A program made the position numbers and the translations under genes. The notes under the pieces were generated by a model that was not told the DNA's origin, searched no databases, and worked only from the letters and a program-made list of their open reading frames with translations. From Periconia sp. R9002 (Eukaryota; Ascomycota; Dothideomycetes; Pleosporales; Periconiaceae): a stretch of DNA of 64,000 bases. Numbering within the stretch: the stretch's first letter is position 1; each line of letters starts with the position of its first letter. Positions 31,294-41,894 of this stretch are shown piece after piece. The stretch is taken from NCBI GenBank assembly GCA_023627715.1, contig JAMAHW010000010.1, positions 310,001 to 374,000 on the forward strand, written 5' to 3'.

Positions 31294-34200
31294 ATGGCGG
31301 CGCCTCTCGACACTCCTGGCTCAACCCCCAATGCGCCGCAAACAAATCCTCAAGAACCCGCCCTCCCCTCACCCGCCCTGACGCCAGCTTCTTTGACAAA
31401 CGATATGTCCCATGATTTATCAGATGCTGAGGATGTACGAGCCTTTGATATACCAGACTCGGACCTTCCTCCGCTACCACAAGAAGACGATGATGACGAC
31501 AGTTTTCTTCAAGCAAATTTCGAAGACAGCCATGGTCCTGGTGACGAAAGCGCCCTCAATGACCGCGAAATGAAGCGACATTTGCAGGATATAGAATCTA
31601 GTTTCTTGCCCGAAGCCTCTGTGCAGGCAGAAACGGTTCCACCCCCGCCGGCTGGCGTCGATGACACCTTTTTATTCGGTGGTTCACCTGGTCATTCCCG
31701 GCCAGCATCCAGAGTGGTGGAGCCAGCGCATCCTACCGCGGAAATGCACGACGAAAGCTCCTCGTTGTCCATAGACGAACCACCAACGCCCGCGGATGCA
31801 TACAAGACTCCTGCAGTGAGGCGGCTAGACACTGACATAGATGACTCGATAGATGCTACAACATCAACATCAGATGCTGCGCCTTCTTCTCCTTCGGCAC
31901 GAGCAGCGCAGCGAAATCTGGCTCGTGCTGCCCCAGAACCTGGATCTAGCATACCGTCACTTGGAGAGGATACAGCAAGTGAAGGGGCGGCAGAAAAAGA
32001 TGATCACCGACCTACATCTAGCGCCTCAACAGTAAAAGCGCCCGATTTTGGGCCTACGGAAGATCATTCCTCGTTTACCGATGACCATGAATTGAGCGCA
32101 GAAGAAATCAATATCCCAATGCCACCCATCCCGACACCAGCTAAAAAACGGCCCAGCTTCCTCCAAAGCCGAATCTCGAGCCATCGATCATCCGTTTCTT
32201 CCCTTACGAACCATTCAGAAGCATCTGGAGACGGCACAAGCACCGCCAGCCTGGGGGCAGATTATGCTCTACAGAGCGGCGGAGCTGCGCCTAGATCAAG
32301 CGATCAACATAGGATGAGTATCGCGCTCTCTAGACTACCTAGCCTTGGCAGCATCACATCGTCAGTTTCAGGGTACAGTGATTCTAACCCCTGGGACAAG
32401 ACAAGAAGCATTAGTGCTAATTCACTATCCGGACTACTGCACCCCGATAACAACCTCGAGCGTCTCGAAGAAGAAGGACCCAGCTCTTCCACACCCCCTC
32501 AAACACCACGAGCGCCTATCGTGAAGCTGACTGCACCAACTGATACCGTCATTACTAGGCATGTGAGGGATATCCAAGTGCCAGATACCGTTGCACGACA
32601 ATTTCGTGAGAAGCATGGAAAATCGCCCGAAAAAGGGCACATGGCTACGCCGTTCACACGCAGCAAACATAATCTGACCCTTAAAGAGCAAAACAGCAAA
32701 ATCGATAAGCTGAGCAAGGAAAACTTCGACCTAAAACTCAAGATCCACTTCTTGGACCAAGCGCTGCAAGACCGATCGGATGAGAATGTCAAAGAGATGA
32801 TCAATAAGAATGTTCAGCTCCAGACCGACCTCGCCAATGAGAAGAAAGATAATCTGGCTCTTCGCAAGAAAGTGCGTGACCTCGAAAGACGACTGAAAGC
32901 GGTAGAAGATGGAGACCCCGCTAAATCGCTGACGAGCGTATCCGAGGATGAACTCAGCAACGACTCAGAGAAGCAAGCTGCTTTCGAAGAAATTGAGTTT
33001 CTCAGGGAACGCTTGGAATCAACAGAGACAACCGTAGAGCAGTGGAAAGAAGCTGCTTTGCAGAAAGAGGCAGACAACAGGCGTCTAGTGGATTATGTCC
33101 GAAATATGAACGGAAAGGGCTCGTCAGACGAGTCTGCCGGCGTCAATGAAGCAATGAATATGTGGAAGGAAGATTTTGAAGATGAGCGGGCACGACGCGA
33201 GGAGGCAGAAGCTCGGTGTGGACAAGCCGAAAGTGAGCGAGATCAACTCCGAGAAGAAATTCAAAGACTGCGAGAGCTTGGCAGCCAGTCCTCACAATAC
33301 TTGACGACCAACAGCCATATCAAAAACGTCTACAACAGTCGACGAAACTACAACAATTTCACAGCACCGTCGAATGCCGGATCCGAGGTCAATGACCAGC
33401 CTCCTCCTTCTCTGGCGGTTACTGGTTCTAGCGGCACTCTTGTTGAGCAACTGCAATCGAATAACGAGAGACTGCAGAGGGATTTGCATGCACAAGCTTC
33501 CATGCTTACTTCACGTAGCCGAGAAAATGTTCGTTTGCGTGAAGAAAACGAAGGCTTAAAGCTTAGTCTGAGGAGGGGTGACGTTGGATCTATCGCTGGT
33601 GACAGTATCCTGGAGCGTTCGATCTCACGCAATCACCAACGATCTGTGTCACGTGCCAGTGGAGCTACTCGAGCAACACAGGGTAGTGATTCTGAGCGTA
33701 ATAGGGGACGCGAAGATCTCGAAGCGAAATGCGCTGCGCTGCGCGATGAACTCTCTCAGGCCAAACTGCAATACAAGGAGCTTGATGACCAGCTGAACGG
33801 ACATCTCGATCTTCTCGAGCAAGCGGAAAACAAAGTCATAGTACTGCAGCAAGATAACGAAGCGCAGGCCGAGGATCTGCAAGCGTTGTCTCTTGAACGT
33901 GACGAAATTCTGGAAGCCCTGCAAGAGAAAGAGCAGGAATGCGAGGAGATCCGGCAGCAAGCTCTTGATACAATCCAGCGCCTTGAAGCAGACAATGAAC
34001 AGAAAGAACAAGAGGCAGCCCGTCTCCTCACAGAGCTAGAAAATGCCAATGAGGATTTCAATGCACTTCAGCAAGAGATGAAGAATGTGAGCGAGAGTCT
34101 GCTGCAGTTGGAGGACGATCGTGATGCGAATCTGCGAAAAATCCAAAACCTGGAATCCGAAATAGAAGATGCAAATCAAGAGCTCAGTCGGCAAGACAAG

Positions 34201-35895
34201 CTGCTTTCGGAGGAAAAGTCGAAGAACGAGAAGCTCGATATCCAGCTTGAATCATGTCAAGGGGAAATCGACTTCCTGCGTGAAGAGCAAGAAAGTGACA
34301 AAATCAAGATTGGAGAACTTGAATCATCACTCAATACAGCCCATGTCACTATTCAAGATGAGAAAGAAGCCTACCGCGATCTGGAGGAGCGTATCAGCGA
34401 AGAACGACGTCAACGAGATGCTCTTGAAAGCCAAGAAAAAGAAGAAGTGGAGAAGGTCGTTACTGACCTCAATGCCCGACTGGCGAAACTAAAGGAGGAG
34501 AATAGGAAGTTACGACAGAATCTTTCGGGCAAAGAAGTCGAAGCCACTCAATGGAAGCAGCGACTAGATGAACTAGAGAACAATCTCCGTGAAGCTTTGG
34601 GCAATCTCAACGGCACGCGAGCCAGCCTCCTGAAGGTACCCGCCACCAACTCTGAATCCACGAAACATATTTTTGACGCCATTGTTCAGGATGTACACAA
34701 GCTCCAGCGCGATCTCGACGCCAGCATGCAAGAGCTCGATAACGCAAAGCAGGATCTCGCAGAGAAAGACAGAACTCTGCGCAGCCGTGATGCTCTTCTC
34801 GAAAGCAGCGGCATGGAAAACCGAAAGCTAGCAGACATGCTTGAGCGCGAGCGTCAAATTCGGCGTCAAGACCAGGCTACATTTGAGACTACCAAGCGAA
34901 GTCACCAGTCCGTTACTAGGACAATCCAGCAACACGAGACGAGAGTTTTGGAGCTTGAGACGCTTCGCAGCCAAGACCGCCAAAAGCTGCATAATCTAGA
35001 GAAGCAATATCGTGAACAGCTCACGGAACGCAACAATCTACTCTACGCTTTGTGGAATCGTCTTTCCACTCTTTGTGGTACTGAATGGTCTCGTGGCCAT
35101 GCACTAATCAATGGCGAGCTTCCGTCTATGGAGCTCATCTCCAAGCACTTTGCGGGCTTCAGCAAGAACATTATCCTGGCTGTGAAAACTGTGGAAGGCA
35201 TTATTGGTGGCTTCCGCACACGCATTCGACAGCTAGAGAAAGATCTGGTTCGTGATTATCAAACATTAGAACATTCTCTCGATGTTCGTATCAAGCGTCT
35301 TGACCAGGTCGAAAAGATGGTAAGAGCTCAGAAAGATTCGATCGGACGAGTCAGCACGGTCCGTGGTGGTATAGTTGAGCTCAACACTACCGAGTTGAAC
35401 AAACTTCGCACCGAAAACAAAACGCTGCGCACCGAAGTCCAGACTTTACGCGCCATAACAGCGACAGGTCTGACAATAGATAATACACGGTCACCTTCGC
35501 GAGCTGGCTCGCCCACGTCTTCAAAACGCGCGAGCATGGCACAAACGCTTCTCCGCCACCACTCTACCTCAGCCGTGGAAACCACGCCAACCCAGCCGGA
35601 TCATCCATACCCTCCAGCTGGGACTTTGCAGCCCAGCGAGCAGAAATGGATCCATCGCCTCAAAGAACTAGAGAGAAGACTCAAGGCTGAAAGAGAGGCT
35701 AGGCTGCTTGATCGAAGCGGCGCACGCAAGAGATTAGAGCAAAAGACCGAAGAGAATGCAGATCTGCGAGCGATGCTCGAAAGAGAAAGAGAGCGAAAGG
35801 CTCCCGAGGACAGCAGCAGTATGCTTCGTTCCAGGTCAGGTAACCGAAGCGGGCGAGTCAGTCGAAGTGGCGTTGAAGGTGAAGATGTGTATTAG
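31294..35895 (+). CDS. apsB: ApsB/Mto1-type microtubule-organising centre protein, 1533 residues
   Basis: Single exon with a good start context (ACCATGG). The first 440 residues are acidic, Ser/Pro/Thr-rich and disordered. The centrosomin N-terminal motif (CM1) is at about 455-525, with NLTLKEQNSKIDKLSKENFD and LKIHFLDQALQ, the part that binds the gamma-tubulin complex. About 700 residues of coiled coil follow. Near 1249-1330 is a conserved block (LYALWNRLSTLCGTEW, FAGFSKNIILAVKTVE). At about 1449-1475 is EQKWIHRLKELERRLKAERE, matching the C-terminal conserved targeting motif of Mto1/ApsB. In Aspergillus, ApsB acts at spindle pole bodies and septal MTOCs and affects nuclear positioning. No introns are needed, unusual for a gene this long here. 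Confidence 0.93.
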   Translation: MAAPLDTPGSTPNAPQTNPQEPALPSPALTPASLTNDMSHDLSDAEDVRAFDIPDSDLPPLPQEDDDDDSFLQANFEDSHGPGDESALNDREMKRHLQDIESSFLPEASVQAETVPPPPAGVDDTFLFGGSPGHSRPASRVVEPAHPTAEMHDESSSLSIDEPPTPADAYKTPAVRRLDTDIDDSIDATTSTSDAAPSSPSARAAQRNLARAAPEPGSSIPSLGEDTASEGAAEKDDHRPTSSASTVKAPDFGPTEDHSSFTDDHELSAEEINIPMPPIPTPAKKRPSFLQSRISSHRSSVSSLTNHSEASGDGTSTASLGADYALQSGGAAPRSSDQHRMSIALSRLPSLGSITSSVSGYSDSNPWDKTRSISANSLSGLLHPDNNLERLEEEGPSSSTPPQTPRAPIVKLTAPTDTVITRHVRDIQVPDTVARQFREKHGKSPEKGHMATPFTRSKHNLTLKEQNSKIDKLSKENFDLKLKIHFLDQALQDRSDENVKEMINKNVQLQTDLANEKKDNLALRKKVRDLERRLKAVEDGDPAKSLTSVSEDELSNDSEKQAAFEEIEFLRERLESTETTVEQWKEAALQKEADNRRLVDYVRNMNGKGSSDESAGVNEAMNMWKEDFEDERARREEAEARCGQAESERDQLREEIQRLRELGSQSSQYLTTNSHIKNVYNSRRNYNNFTAPSNAGSEVNDQPPPSLAVTGSSGTLVEQLQSNNERLQRDLHAQASMLTSRSRENVRLREENEGLKLSLRRGDVGSIAGDSILERSISRNHQRSVSRASGATRATQGSDSERNRGREDLEAKCAALRDELSQAKLQYKELDDQLNGHLDLLEQAENKVIVLQQDNEAQAEDLQALSLERDEILEALQEKEQECEEIRQQALDTIQRLEADNEQKEQEAARLLTELENANEDFNALQQEMKNVSESLLQLEDDRDANLRKIQNLESEIEDANQELSRQDKLLSEEKSKNEKLDIQLESCQGEIDFLREEQESDKIKIGELESSLNTAHVTIQDEKEAYRDLEERISEERRQRDALESQEKEEVEKVVTDLNARLAKLKEENRKLRQNLSGKEVEATQWKQRLDELENNLREALGNLNGTRASLLKVPATNSESTKHIFDAIVQDVHKLQRDLDASMQELDNAKQDLAEKDRTLRSRDALLESSGMENRKLADMLERERQIRRQDQATFETTKRSHQSVTRTIQQHETRVLELETLRSQDRQKLHNLEKQYREQLTERNNLLYALWNRLSTLCGTEWSRGHALINGELPSMELISKHFAGFSKNIILAVKTVEGIIGGFRTRIRQLEKDLVRDYQTLEHSLDVRIKRLDQVEKMVRAQKDSIGRVSTVRGGIVELNTTELNKLRTENKTLRTEVQTLRAITATGLTIDNTRSPSRAGSPTSSKRASMAQTLLRHHSTSAVETTPTQPDHPYPPAGTLQPSEQKWIHRLKELERRLKAEREARLLDRSGARKRLEQKTEENADLRAMLERERERKAPEDSSSMLRSRSGNRSGRVSRSGVEGEDVY

Positions 35896-36784
35896 TACGT
35901 CGGGTCTGTTTTTGGCGTTTTCTTCCTTCTTTTCCTTCTCTGAACACGGCTCGGTTTTCTCACTTACTCTTCTCTGCTGGCAACACATGTCTTACTACAA
36001 TATTTTTACTTTGAGCACGCTGGTGGTCGTGAACGGCGCTTCGGAGGTTCATAAGGTGCGAGTTTTCTGAAACAGAAAAGGCAGCGCATTTTCCGGTATA
36101 TTTAGGTAGTATCATGATGTGAATGATGATTATCAGGGATTCGATGGCTATTGAGTTTGGATGCAATGTGTTATGAGTCCGTCAATGTTCGCGTTTCGTA
36201 CCAAGTCCTCTCACTCTGACCTCTTCTGAAACCATCCAGTCCACCAAGGGTTCCAGAGTATAAGTATCTATCCTATCTCACTCCCCATAATTGATGGCCA
36301 TAGCTTCCCTTCCGACTAACTTGAACTCCAGTCTCAATCCTTCCCCTCTTCAACAATTCTCCTCTGTGCTCAGTCTGCTGCCTCCCTTCTACACTCAGAT
36401 CTCAACAAATTTCCTGCACTATCCACCACTCCATAATTTTTTTCTTATGCTTCTGAATTGTGTCTTCCGTCTCTCTATCAAAGAACCATTCTATTTCACT
36501 TCGGCACTTTCTCTGGTCTCTTCTAACGTTGGTTGGTAGTAGACCACACCGCTCATTCTGTGGGTGGCCATGCGACTACCCGCTAGTATTCGCTGCACGC
36601 TATCCTCCAAACGCTCCTTGACTTCACCTTCACCCTAGGTATTTTCTCTTTCACTCTGTCACAGACACTCGCTTCCTTCGTGTTTCCTTTTGTCTGCCGT
36701 TTCCTACACTGCTTCGCACATCTCCCATCAACCACCTCGCTCTCTACTTTTCTCATGTTGTTCTGGCTGTTTAAGCTCTTCAAT
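35896..36784. other. Intergenic between apsB and the coiled-coil gene
   Basis: The left half is 3' UTR-like. The right half (from about 36300) is strongly pyrimidine-rich (TTCCCTTC, CTCCTCTG and similar), as in fungal leaders. An in-frame ATG at 36755 could start the next protein earlier. No separate gene is seen. Confidence 0.5.
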
Positions 36785-38053
36785 ATGGCGCCTCCACTTA
36801 CCTATGGTTCTCAGGATTCTTCCCGTCGTCAGTCACGTCACGAAGAAGAGCCTCAGCGCTCGCGAATCTTTCCACGCTTCCAGATCTCTCGCCAGCCGCT
36901 CAGTCTTGAGCGTATACGAGCGCGAACACGCATCATTGGGAAACCCTCCCCACCTCATCTTCCAAGTCGCTCACCTAATTCCAGCGATTGGGAGCTCTAT
37001 CGGCTAGAAGAGAAACGCTCGAGTATGGCAAGAGCAAGAAATCAGTCTTCTACCCCGAAGAAGCCAAAGGCAAATATATCAGTCACGGCAGCAAAACGGC
37101 CTGCCTCACGCAACTCCAAGGATAAACGCTCGCCCAAATCCCGCAAAATGGAAAAAGGCGATACAGCGACGTCGGTCAAACCCAAAATAGTCGTCATAAA
37201 GGAGGAGGAAGACGATCCGGTGATTACGAGTACATGGGTCCGTCCGGTTTCCATATCTTCCTCAGACGACGAAAGCGAACAGCTCGCCGCCGCCGCTCAA
37301 AAAATCAAATCCCTCGAGCAAGAGCTCAAAACCCTCAAACAACAACACACCGCAGAACTCACCCAACTCAAAGCCGAACTCGAAACCTCCCACACCGAAA
37401 CCTCAACAGCGCAATCCGCCCTGAAAGACGAGAAAGAAGCTCGCGAGGCAGCCCAAACAGCCCGCGACGTTGAGAGAGAGGCGGCCAGGACCTTCCGCGA
37501 ACAGCTCGATACTACAAGAACCGACCTCGCCGGCACACGGCAGAGCATCACGAAACTAGAAGGCACGAACGAGCTTCTAGAACAGGAAAACAAGAAGTTG
37601 AAGGCGCAAATCACAAATCTGGAGACGGCACTGGAGAACGAGCACGAGAAGAATAAGTCGCTTCTAGAGCTGTCCGCAAAACCTACATCAATCATCACGA
37701 CGATGAAGGTAGACTCCCAACAATCCGGCTTTCCTACCCCACTTTCTCCCTCTCCCGCAATTACAATATCAAGTAGCAGCGGCGGCGGCGGTGGTGGTCT
37801 TGGCGGTGTCAGAGAGCTCGAGACGGACCAACAGAGACGTATGAACACGCTACAGAGGAACTACATGTCTCTCAAAACCGACTACGATATCTTGAGCTAT
37901 TGGGCCGGTAAGATCAGTTACGCTTGGAAGGGAATGGAATATTCCACGTTTGGAACATTTGGGCACTATGTGAAGGAACTGAGGGGCGTCCTGGAGAAGT
38001 CGGAGAATAACAAGAAAAAGGGCAGGGGTGAAGGAGGCGGCCATGGTGGTTGA
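36785..38053 (+). CDS. Unrecognised coiled-coil protein, 422 residues
   Basis: Single exon. The ATG at 36785 (AATATGGCG) is chosen. An in-frame ATG at 36755 would add ten residues (MLFWLFKLFN), too short and unusual for a signal peptide but possible as an anchor. Residues 1-165 are basic, Arg/Ser/Lys-rich and disordered. A continuous heptad coiled coil covers about 175-320 (KIKSLEQELKTLKQQH and so on). A Gly/Ser stretch with SPSP follows. Near 355-410 is a small folded-looking block (YDILSYWAGKISYAWKGMEY), the likely conserved region. The end is Gly/Lys-rich. There are no enzyme motifs. It lies 0.9 kb downstream of apsB on the same strand; a role in the same process is only a guess. Confidence 0.7.
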   Translation: MAPPLTYGSQDSSRRQSRHEEEPQRSRIFPRFQISRQPLSLERIRARTRIIGKPSPPHLPSRSPNSSDWELYRLEEKRSSMARARNQSSTPKKPKANISVTAAKRPASRNSKDKRSPKSRKMEKGDTATSVKPKIVVIKEEEDDPVITSTWVRPVSISSSDDESEQLAAAAQKIKSLEQELKTLKQQHTAELTQLKAELETSHTETSTAQSALKDEKEAREAAQTARDVEREAARTFREQLDTTRTDLAGTRQSITKLEGTNELLEQENKKLKAQITNLETALENEHEKNKSLLELSAKPTSIITTMKVDSQQSGFPTPLSPSPAITISSSSGGGGGGLGGVRELETDQQRRMNTLQRNYMSLKTDYDILSYWAGKISYAWKGMEYSTFGTFGHYVKELRGVLEKSENNKKKGRGEGGGHGG

Positions 38054-38602
38054 GGAGTGAAAGGGAGTTTTCTCCCACTGGGCTGCAGAGTGGTTTATCA
38101 TCAAGATAGCCGGTCAAGACATGGCGTACCCAGTTTGAACATCATATGACTTTGTACCCGCGGTTTAGATGGCTGATGTCTGACCTCGTCGACGTTTCTT
38201 TCGAAGGGCATTTCTTTCGTCAGTCTTCTGTTTACTATTTAGCGTTTGGGTAACTGGCGATTCTCGAGATGTACAGAGAGATACATGCATTCTGACTGCA
38301 TGGGATGGAGAAATATTAATCACGGAGCAGAAAGAGAAGGCATTTGAAATGAACCTTGAATTTTGATTGATACCTTAAACCATGCCGAGTTAAACTAAGC
38401 TAAGCTGAGGTACCAAAGCCACCATGATTAAGCAGTTTTCATCTCCCACATCACCCATGTCTCAGATTCCCAAATGGCATCGAGAGATCATTAGCCACTC
38501 ATATTGAGAGCCTGGTGAAGTTGAGGAAATGAAGCCGTTGATTAACGCGACAACTCGCAAGCAAATGAGACGACACCTGTCAGTCGGCGAAGTCGAGTCG
38601 GA
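38054..38602. other. Convergent intergenic region
   Basis: Lies between the 3' ends of the coiled-coil gene (+) and the small GPI gene (-). It contains TTAAACTAAGCTAAGCTGAGG near 38391-38411, a short direct repeat. No gene is supported. Confidence 0.5.
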
Positions 38603-39163
38603 TCAAACCAGAGCCACCATGGCAGCGATGCCAGCAGCGAGCACACCAGGGACGGCAGTAGGGAGAGCACCGCCATTGCCGACGTCGGTCAATGGTGGAG
38701 GAGCCTTCTGAGTCGAGGAGACGGGTGGAGTGCTGCTGTGTACATGGCTGCTGGAGGCGGACGTCAAGGTCGCAACCGAGCCAGTTGTAGCGGGAATAGA
38801 GGCAGGGCCAGTGACGGGACCAGTGGCGGACGTCTCTGGGCCAGACAAGACTGGGGCGGAGTTGCCTGGGGCCGAAGCAGGGAAGCTAGAAGAAGGAACT
38901 TCGGGGTTGGTCGTCTGGTCTGGTGGAGGAGCAGCCGCAGAGGAAGAAGTGGGTGGAGCAGGGGCCTCGGAATCGCACTTGGTGACGGTAACAGTCACAG
39001 TGGCAGGAGCAACAGACACACAGGTGTCTAGTAGCTAATCGTCAGTGTGATTACAGCAGCCCAGATAAAGGAAACACTTACCGCGCGGCTCAATGAGACC
39101 TTTGTGGGCTGCGGCAATGCCGATAGCCGTAGCGACAATGACGAAGAGCTTGGATGGAATCAT
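38603..39163 (-). CDS. Small secreted GPI-anchored Ser/Thr/Pro-rich protein, 168 residues
   Basis: Exons in transcription order: 39163-39082 and 39027-38603 (intron 54 bp). The signal peptide is MIPSKLFVIVATAIGIAAA. The mature N terminus HKGLIEPRDTCVSVAPATVT carries a Cys and a V/T-rich module (TVTVTVTKCDS) with a second Cys. About 100 residues of Ser, Thr, Pro and Ala follow, a likely O-mannosylated stalk. The C terminus has small residues (VGNGGALPTAVPG) and then a hydrophobic tail, fitting a GPI attachment signal. The short exon 1 carries the whole signal peptide, so the gene is easily missed without splicing. It is divergent from a larger GPI protein with a related T/V/K-C module. Likely a wall or plasma membrane protein; the precise role is unknown. 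Confidence 0.82.
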
Positions 39164-40087
39164 TGTGGCGATGGAAAGAGTTTGGATTGATAGAGAGATG
39201 TTGAAGTAAGTTTGAATGCAGAGCTAGCGAGATGTGGCCGCTGAAGATGGAGTTGAGGTGTTGTGGTTGTGGGTGGAGGAGGAAGAGTAGGTGGGCGGCA
39301 GAGTAGCAGGCACTTTAGTACCTTGACAAACAAGCAGGTGTGGCGTCAAGCGGTGGCCAAGGCGTCGAAGAATTGGTACGTGTCTGCTTTTGTTTGTTTT
39401 GAAGAGGAGAGAAGGTTGGAGCGTGGCAGTGAGGTGCGGATGGAAGAGCGTCGTGGAAACGCATGGACGATTATAAACAGGCAGGAGCAGAAGGTAGGTA
39501 CCTACATAGGTAGGTAGGCGTGGTCGTTACACAAACACGCCGACCCGGCTGCGACTTCCTTTTTCCATGGACCAATGTCTGCAATGGACCAATGGTTGCC
39601 TACATGTACATACGCTTAGCATGTACGTGGTGTCTTGACGAGTGAAAGATACCTCACGTGACACCCACTGCGCAACATCACAATGCCATATCTCCATATC
39701 GGCCTCATATGCACAATTATATCAAGTAGAAATAAAGCTCTTGATGACGGTGCATACCTAGGTACCTAGGTAATCTGCTCCATCCATGCACAGGTCTGCC
39801 TGGCAACTGCCGCTTGTTTACGTTGTGGTGCACTCCAAATCGTACCTGCCACCCGCCTCGCTACAGCAGCAGCACTAGTCTCGGCAATACTTTCCTCCTC
39901 CAATCTTCTCCCTCCCAACATAAACATCTTTCTCATCCACCGTCTTCCCTTCACCACCAACCTACCCACCCACCTTCGTTTGTCTGCTTCGTCCGTCCCA
40001 CCACAGCCCTCTCTGTCCGCTGTTTTCTCCATCTTCGTCACTCCTTTACTCCCACATTGCCTCGAATATTTGTCGAGTTTGTTCAAT
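39164..40087. promoter_or_regulatory. Divergent promoter region between two GPI-protein genes
   Basis: A 924-bp gap. It contains GGTAGGTACCTACATAGGTA at about 39492-39511 and CCTAGGTACCTAGGTAA at about 39758-39774, both palindromic, a CACGTG-containing stretch near 39655-39660, and a pyrimidine-rich leader before 40088. Confidence 0.5.
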
Positions 40088-41894
40088 ATGAAGCTGCTCC
40101 AAGCTGCTGTCGTCGCCCAAGCTGCATTGGCATTTGCCTCGTCTCATGGTTAGTAGTCCCTCCTAACTGCACTCGCCTGTGCCATGAGCTTTTGAGACCT
40201 CTTCACACCCATCTTCATCCTACTGTCAATGGATGAAAGCTTGACTAACAGCCGTATCAGCCGCTCGTCGTGTCGGAGATAACATGTTGAGGGGTAATGG
40301 CTTGACCACTACAACTCTATACTCGACCTCGTACTTCACCGTCACCAAGTGTGCTTCGGATATCAAGGATTGTCCTACAGAGACCACCACCGTATATACG
40401 TCTGTGGTTCCTGTCACTAGCACTACGACAATCTGCTTGGTCACTTCCGCTCCCATTTCAGGCGTCCCTTCCATTCCTGGACACTCGTCATCTGGTATGG
40501 GTGGTCCCTCTTCTGGACTGGGTGGTCCTTCCACGCCTTTCCTATCCCAACCACCCTACCCAAACGTGACGGTATCCTCATCTGGAACAGGTCACTTGAG
40601 CCAGACAATCCCATTGGGATCCGGTACTTCGGGCACTCCCAGCCAAACATACCCGTCTGGCCCATCCTTCACAACTGCTCCGGGTACGCCCATGCAAACT
40701 TCTGTCACCCTCAATGTTACCGTGACGCCTTCGGGATCCTATCCACCCTACCCAAACGTGACGATACCTTCATCTGGAACAGACCGTCCAAGTCAGACAA
40801 TGCCATTCGGATCTGGCACTTCGGGAACTCCCAGCCAAACATCCCCGTCCGGTCCATCTTTCACGACCGGTCCGGGTACGCCAGTCGAGACATCTGTCAC
40901 CCGCAGTGCAACCCCCACGTCTTCAATTTCAGGAACTCCAGGCTACAACGCTAGCTCCGATCAGGGTAGCATCATCACTTCGGCTCCCCTGACATCTTTC
41001 TCGGCTCCTGTCTCTAACATTTCTTCCCCACACTCACCTACGAGCCCTCATGGCACGACCGCCACCGAGTCTGAAGGTAGCATAGCCTCCTCACAGCCCA
41101 TCACAAATTCGAGGCCTACTCCGGTTCACAGTGGCTCTGCAACAAGTCAGTCTTACACTAACACGGGTGGTAACCTGACTACCACTGGCTCTTCTCCTTC
41201 GAATGGATATACCCTTCCGCCTCTGATCACTAGTGCTACACATGCTCCTAGTGGTAGCTCAATTGACCCCTCAAATACTTATACAGACGGGGTTGTTACG
41301 TCATCTCGTCCGTATTCTAGCGGGTATGGCTCTCCTGCCAACGGCAGCTTTACCGGCACCCAGTTCAATCCCAATGCAACATGGTACCCATCTTTGACTT
41401 CCAAAACCGGACCGTCCACCTCGTCGCCCCGGACAACATCTAAACCTTCTACTTCTGTGAGTGGCGTTGTCCCGGTGCCTGGTCAGTCGTCAGAATACAC
41501 TGTGTCTGTGCCAGAAGATACCCTTACCACGCACGTCACAAGTGTTCTCACTCGTTCGGGTACAACCATCATCACGTTGCCGGCAAGTTACAACGGGAGT
41601 GCGACCCCAACCAGCACCGACATCTTAGAAACCTTGACGAGCAGCGGCCCCAGTGTGTCAGGCCGCCCATCTGGATCTGTCTCTGGGTAAGTGTTGCCTC
41701 TTGGATTAACATGTGGTCAATAACTGACATTCGTACCCAGCTATCCTTGGCCCACAGGTGGCAACAGCTCTGTTATCGCCCCGACGCCGACTTGGTCTCC
41801 AATTACCAACAATGAGGGACAATCAATTGTTCGCACTGGCAAGAGTTCGATCGCGGCTATCATCGTCGCTCTCGCCTTCGCCCATTTCGTCTAA
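40088..41894 (+). CDS. Secreted Ser/Thr-rich GPI-anchored cell-wall protein, 546 residues
   Basis: Exons: 40088-40148, 40261-41686 and 41741-41894. A nine-base alternative acceptor at 40251 would add three residues. Exon 1 encodes the signal peptide (MKLLQAAVVAQAALAFASS). Exon 2 starts with a compact module (TTTTLYSTSYFTVTKCAS, DCPTETTTVYT, TTTICLV) bearing three Cys, as in many fungal wall proteins. A 400-residue Ser/Thr/Pro/Gly stalk follows, with N-glycosylation sites such as NVT and NGS and a 64-residue tandem duplication. Exon 3 gives the end: a Ser-Ser-Ile run and the hydrophobic tail AAIIVALAFAHFV, a GPI signal. No enzyme domain is present. Likely a structural or adhesive wall protein. 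The DNA repeat may vary between strains. Confidence 0.86.
40551..40934 (+). repeat. 192-bp tandem duplication inside the GPI wall-protein gene
   Basis: Copies at 40551-40742 and 40743-40934 both begin CCACCCTACCCAAACGTGAC and stay in frame (64 residues each, starting PPYPNVT). They are clearly alike along most of their length, with the closest match over the first two thirds (GSGTSGTPSQT in both). Confidence 0.85.
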
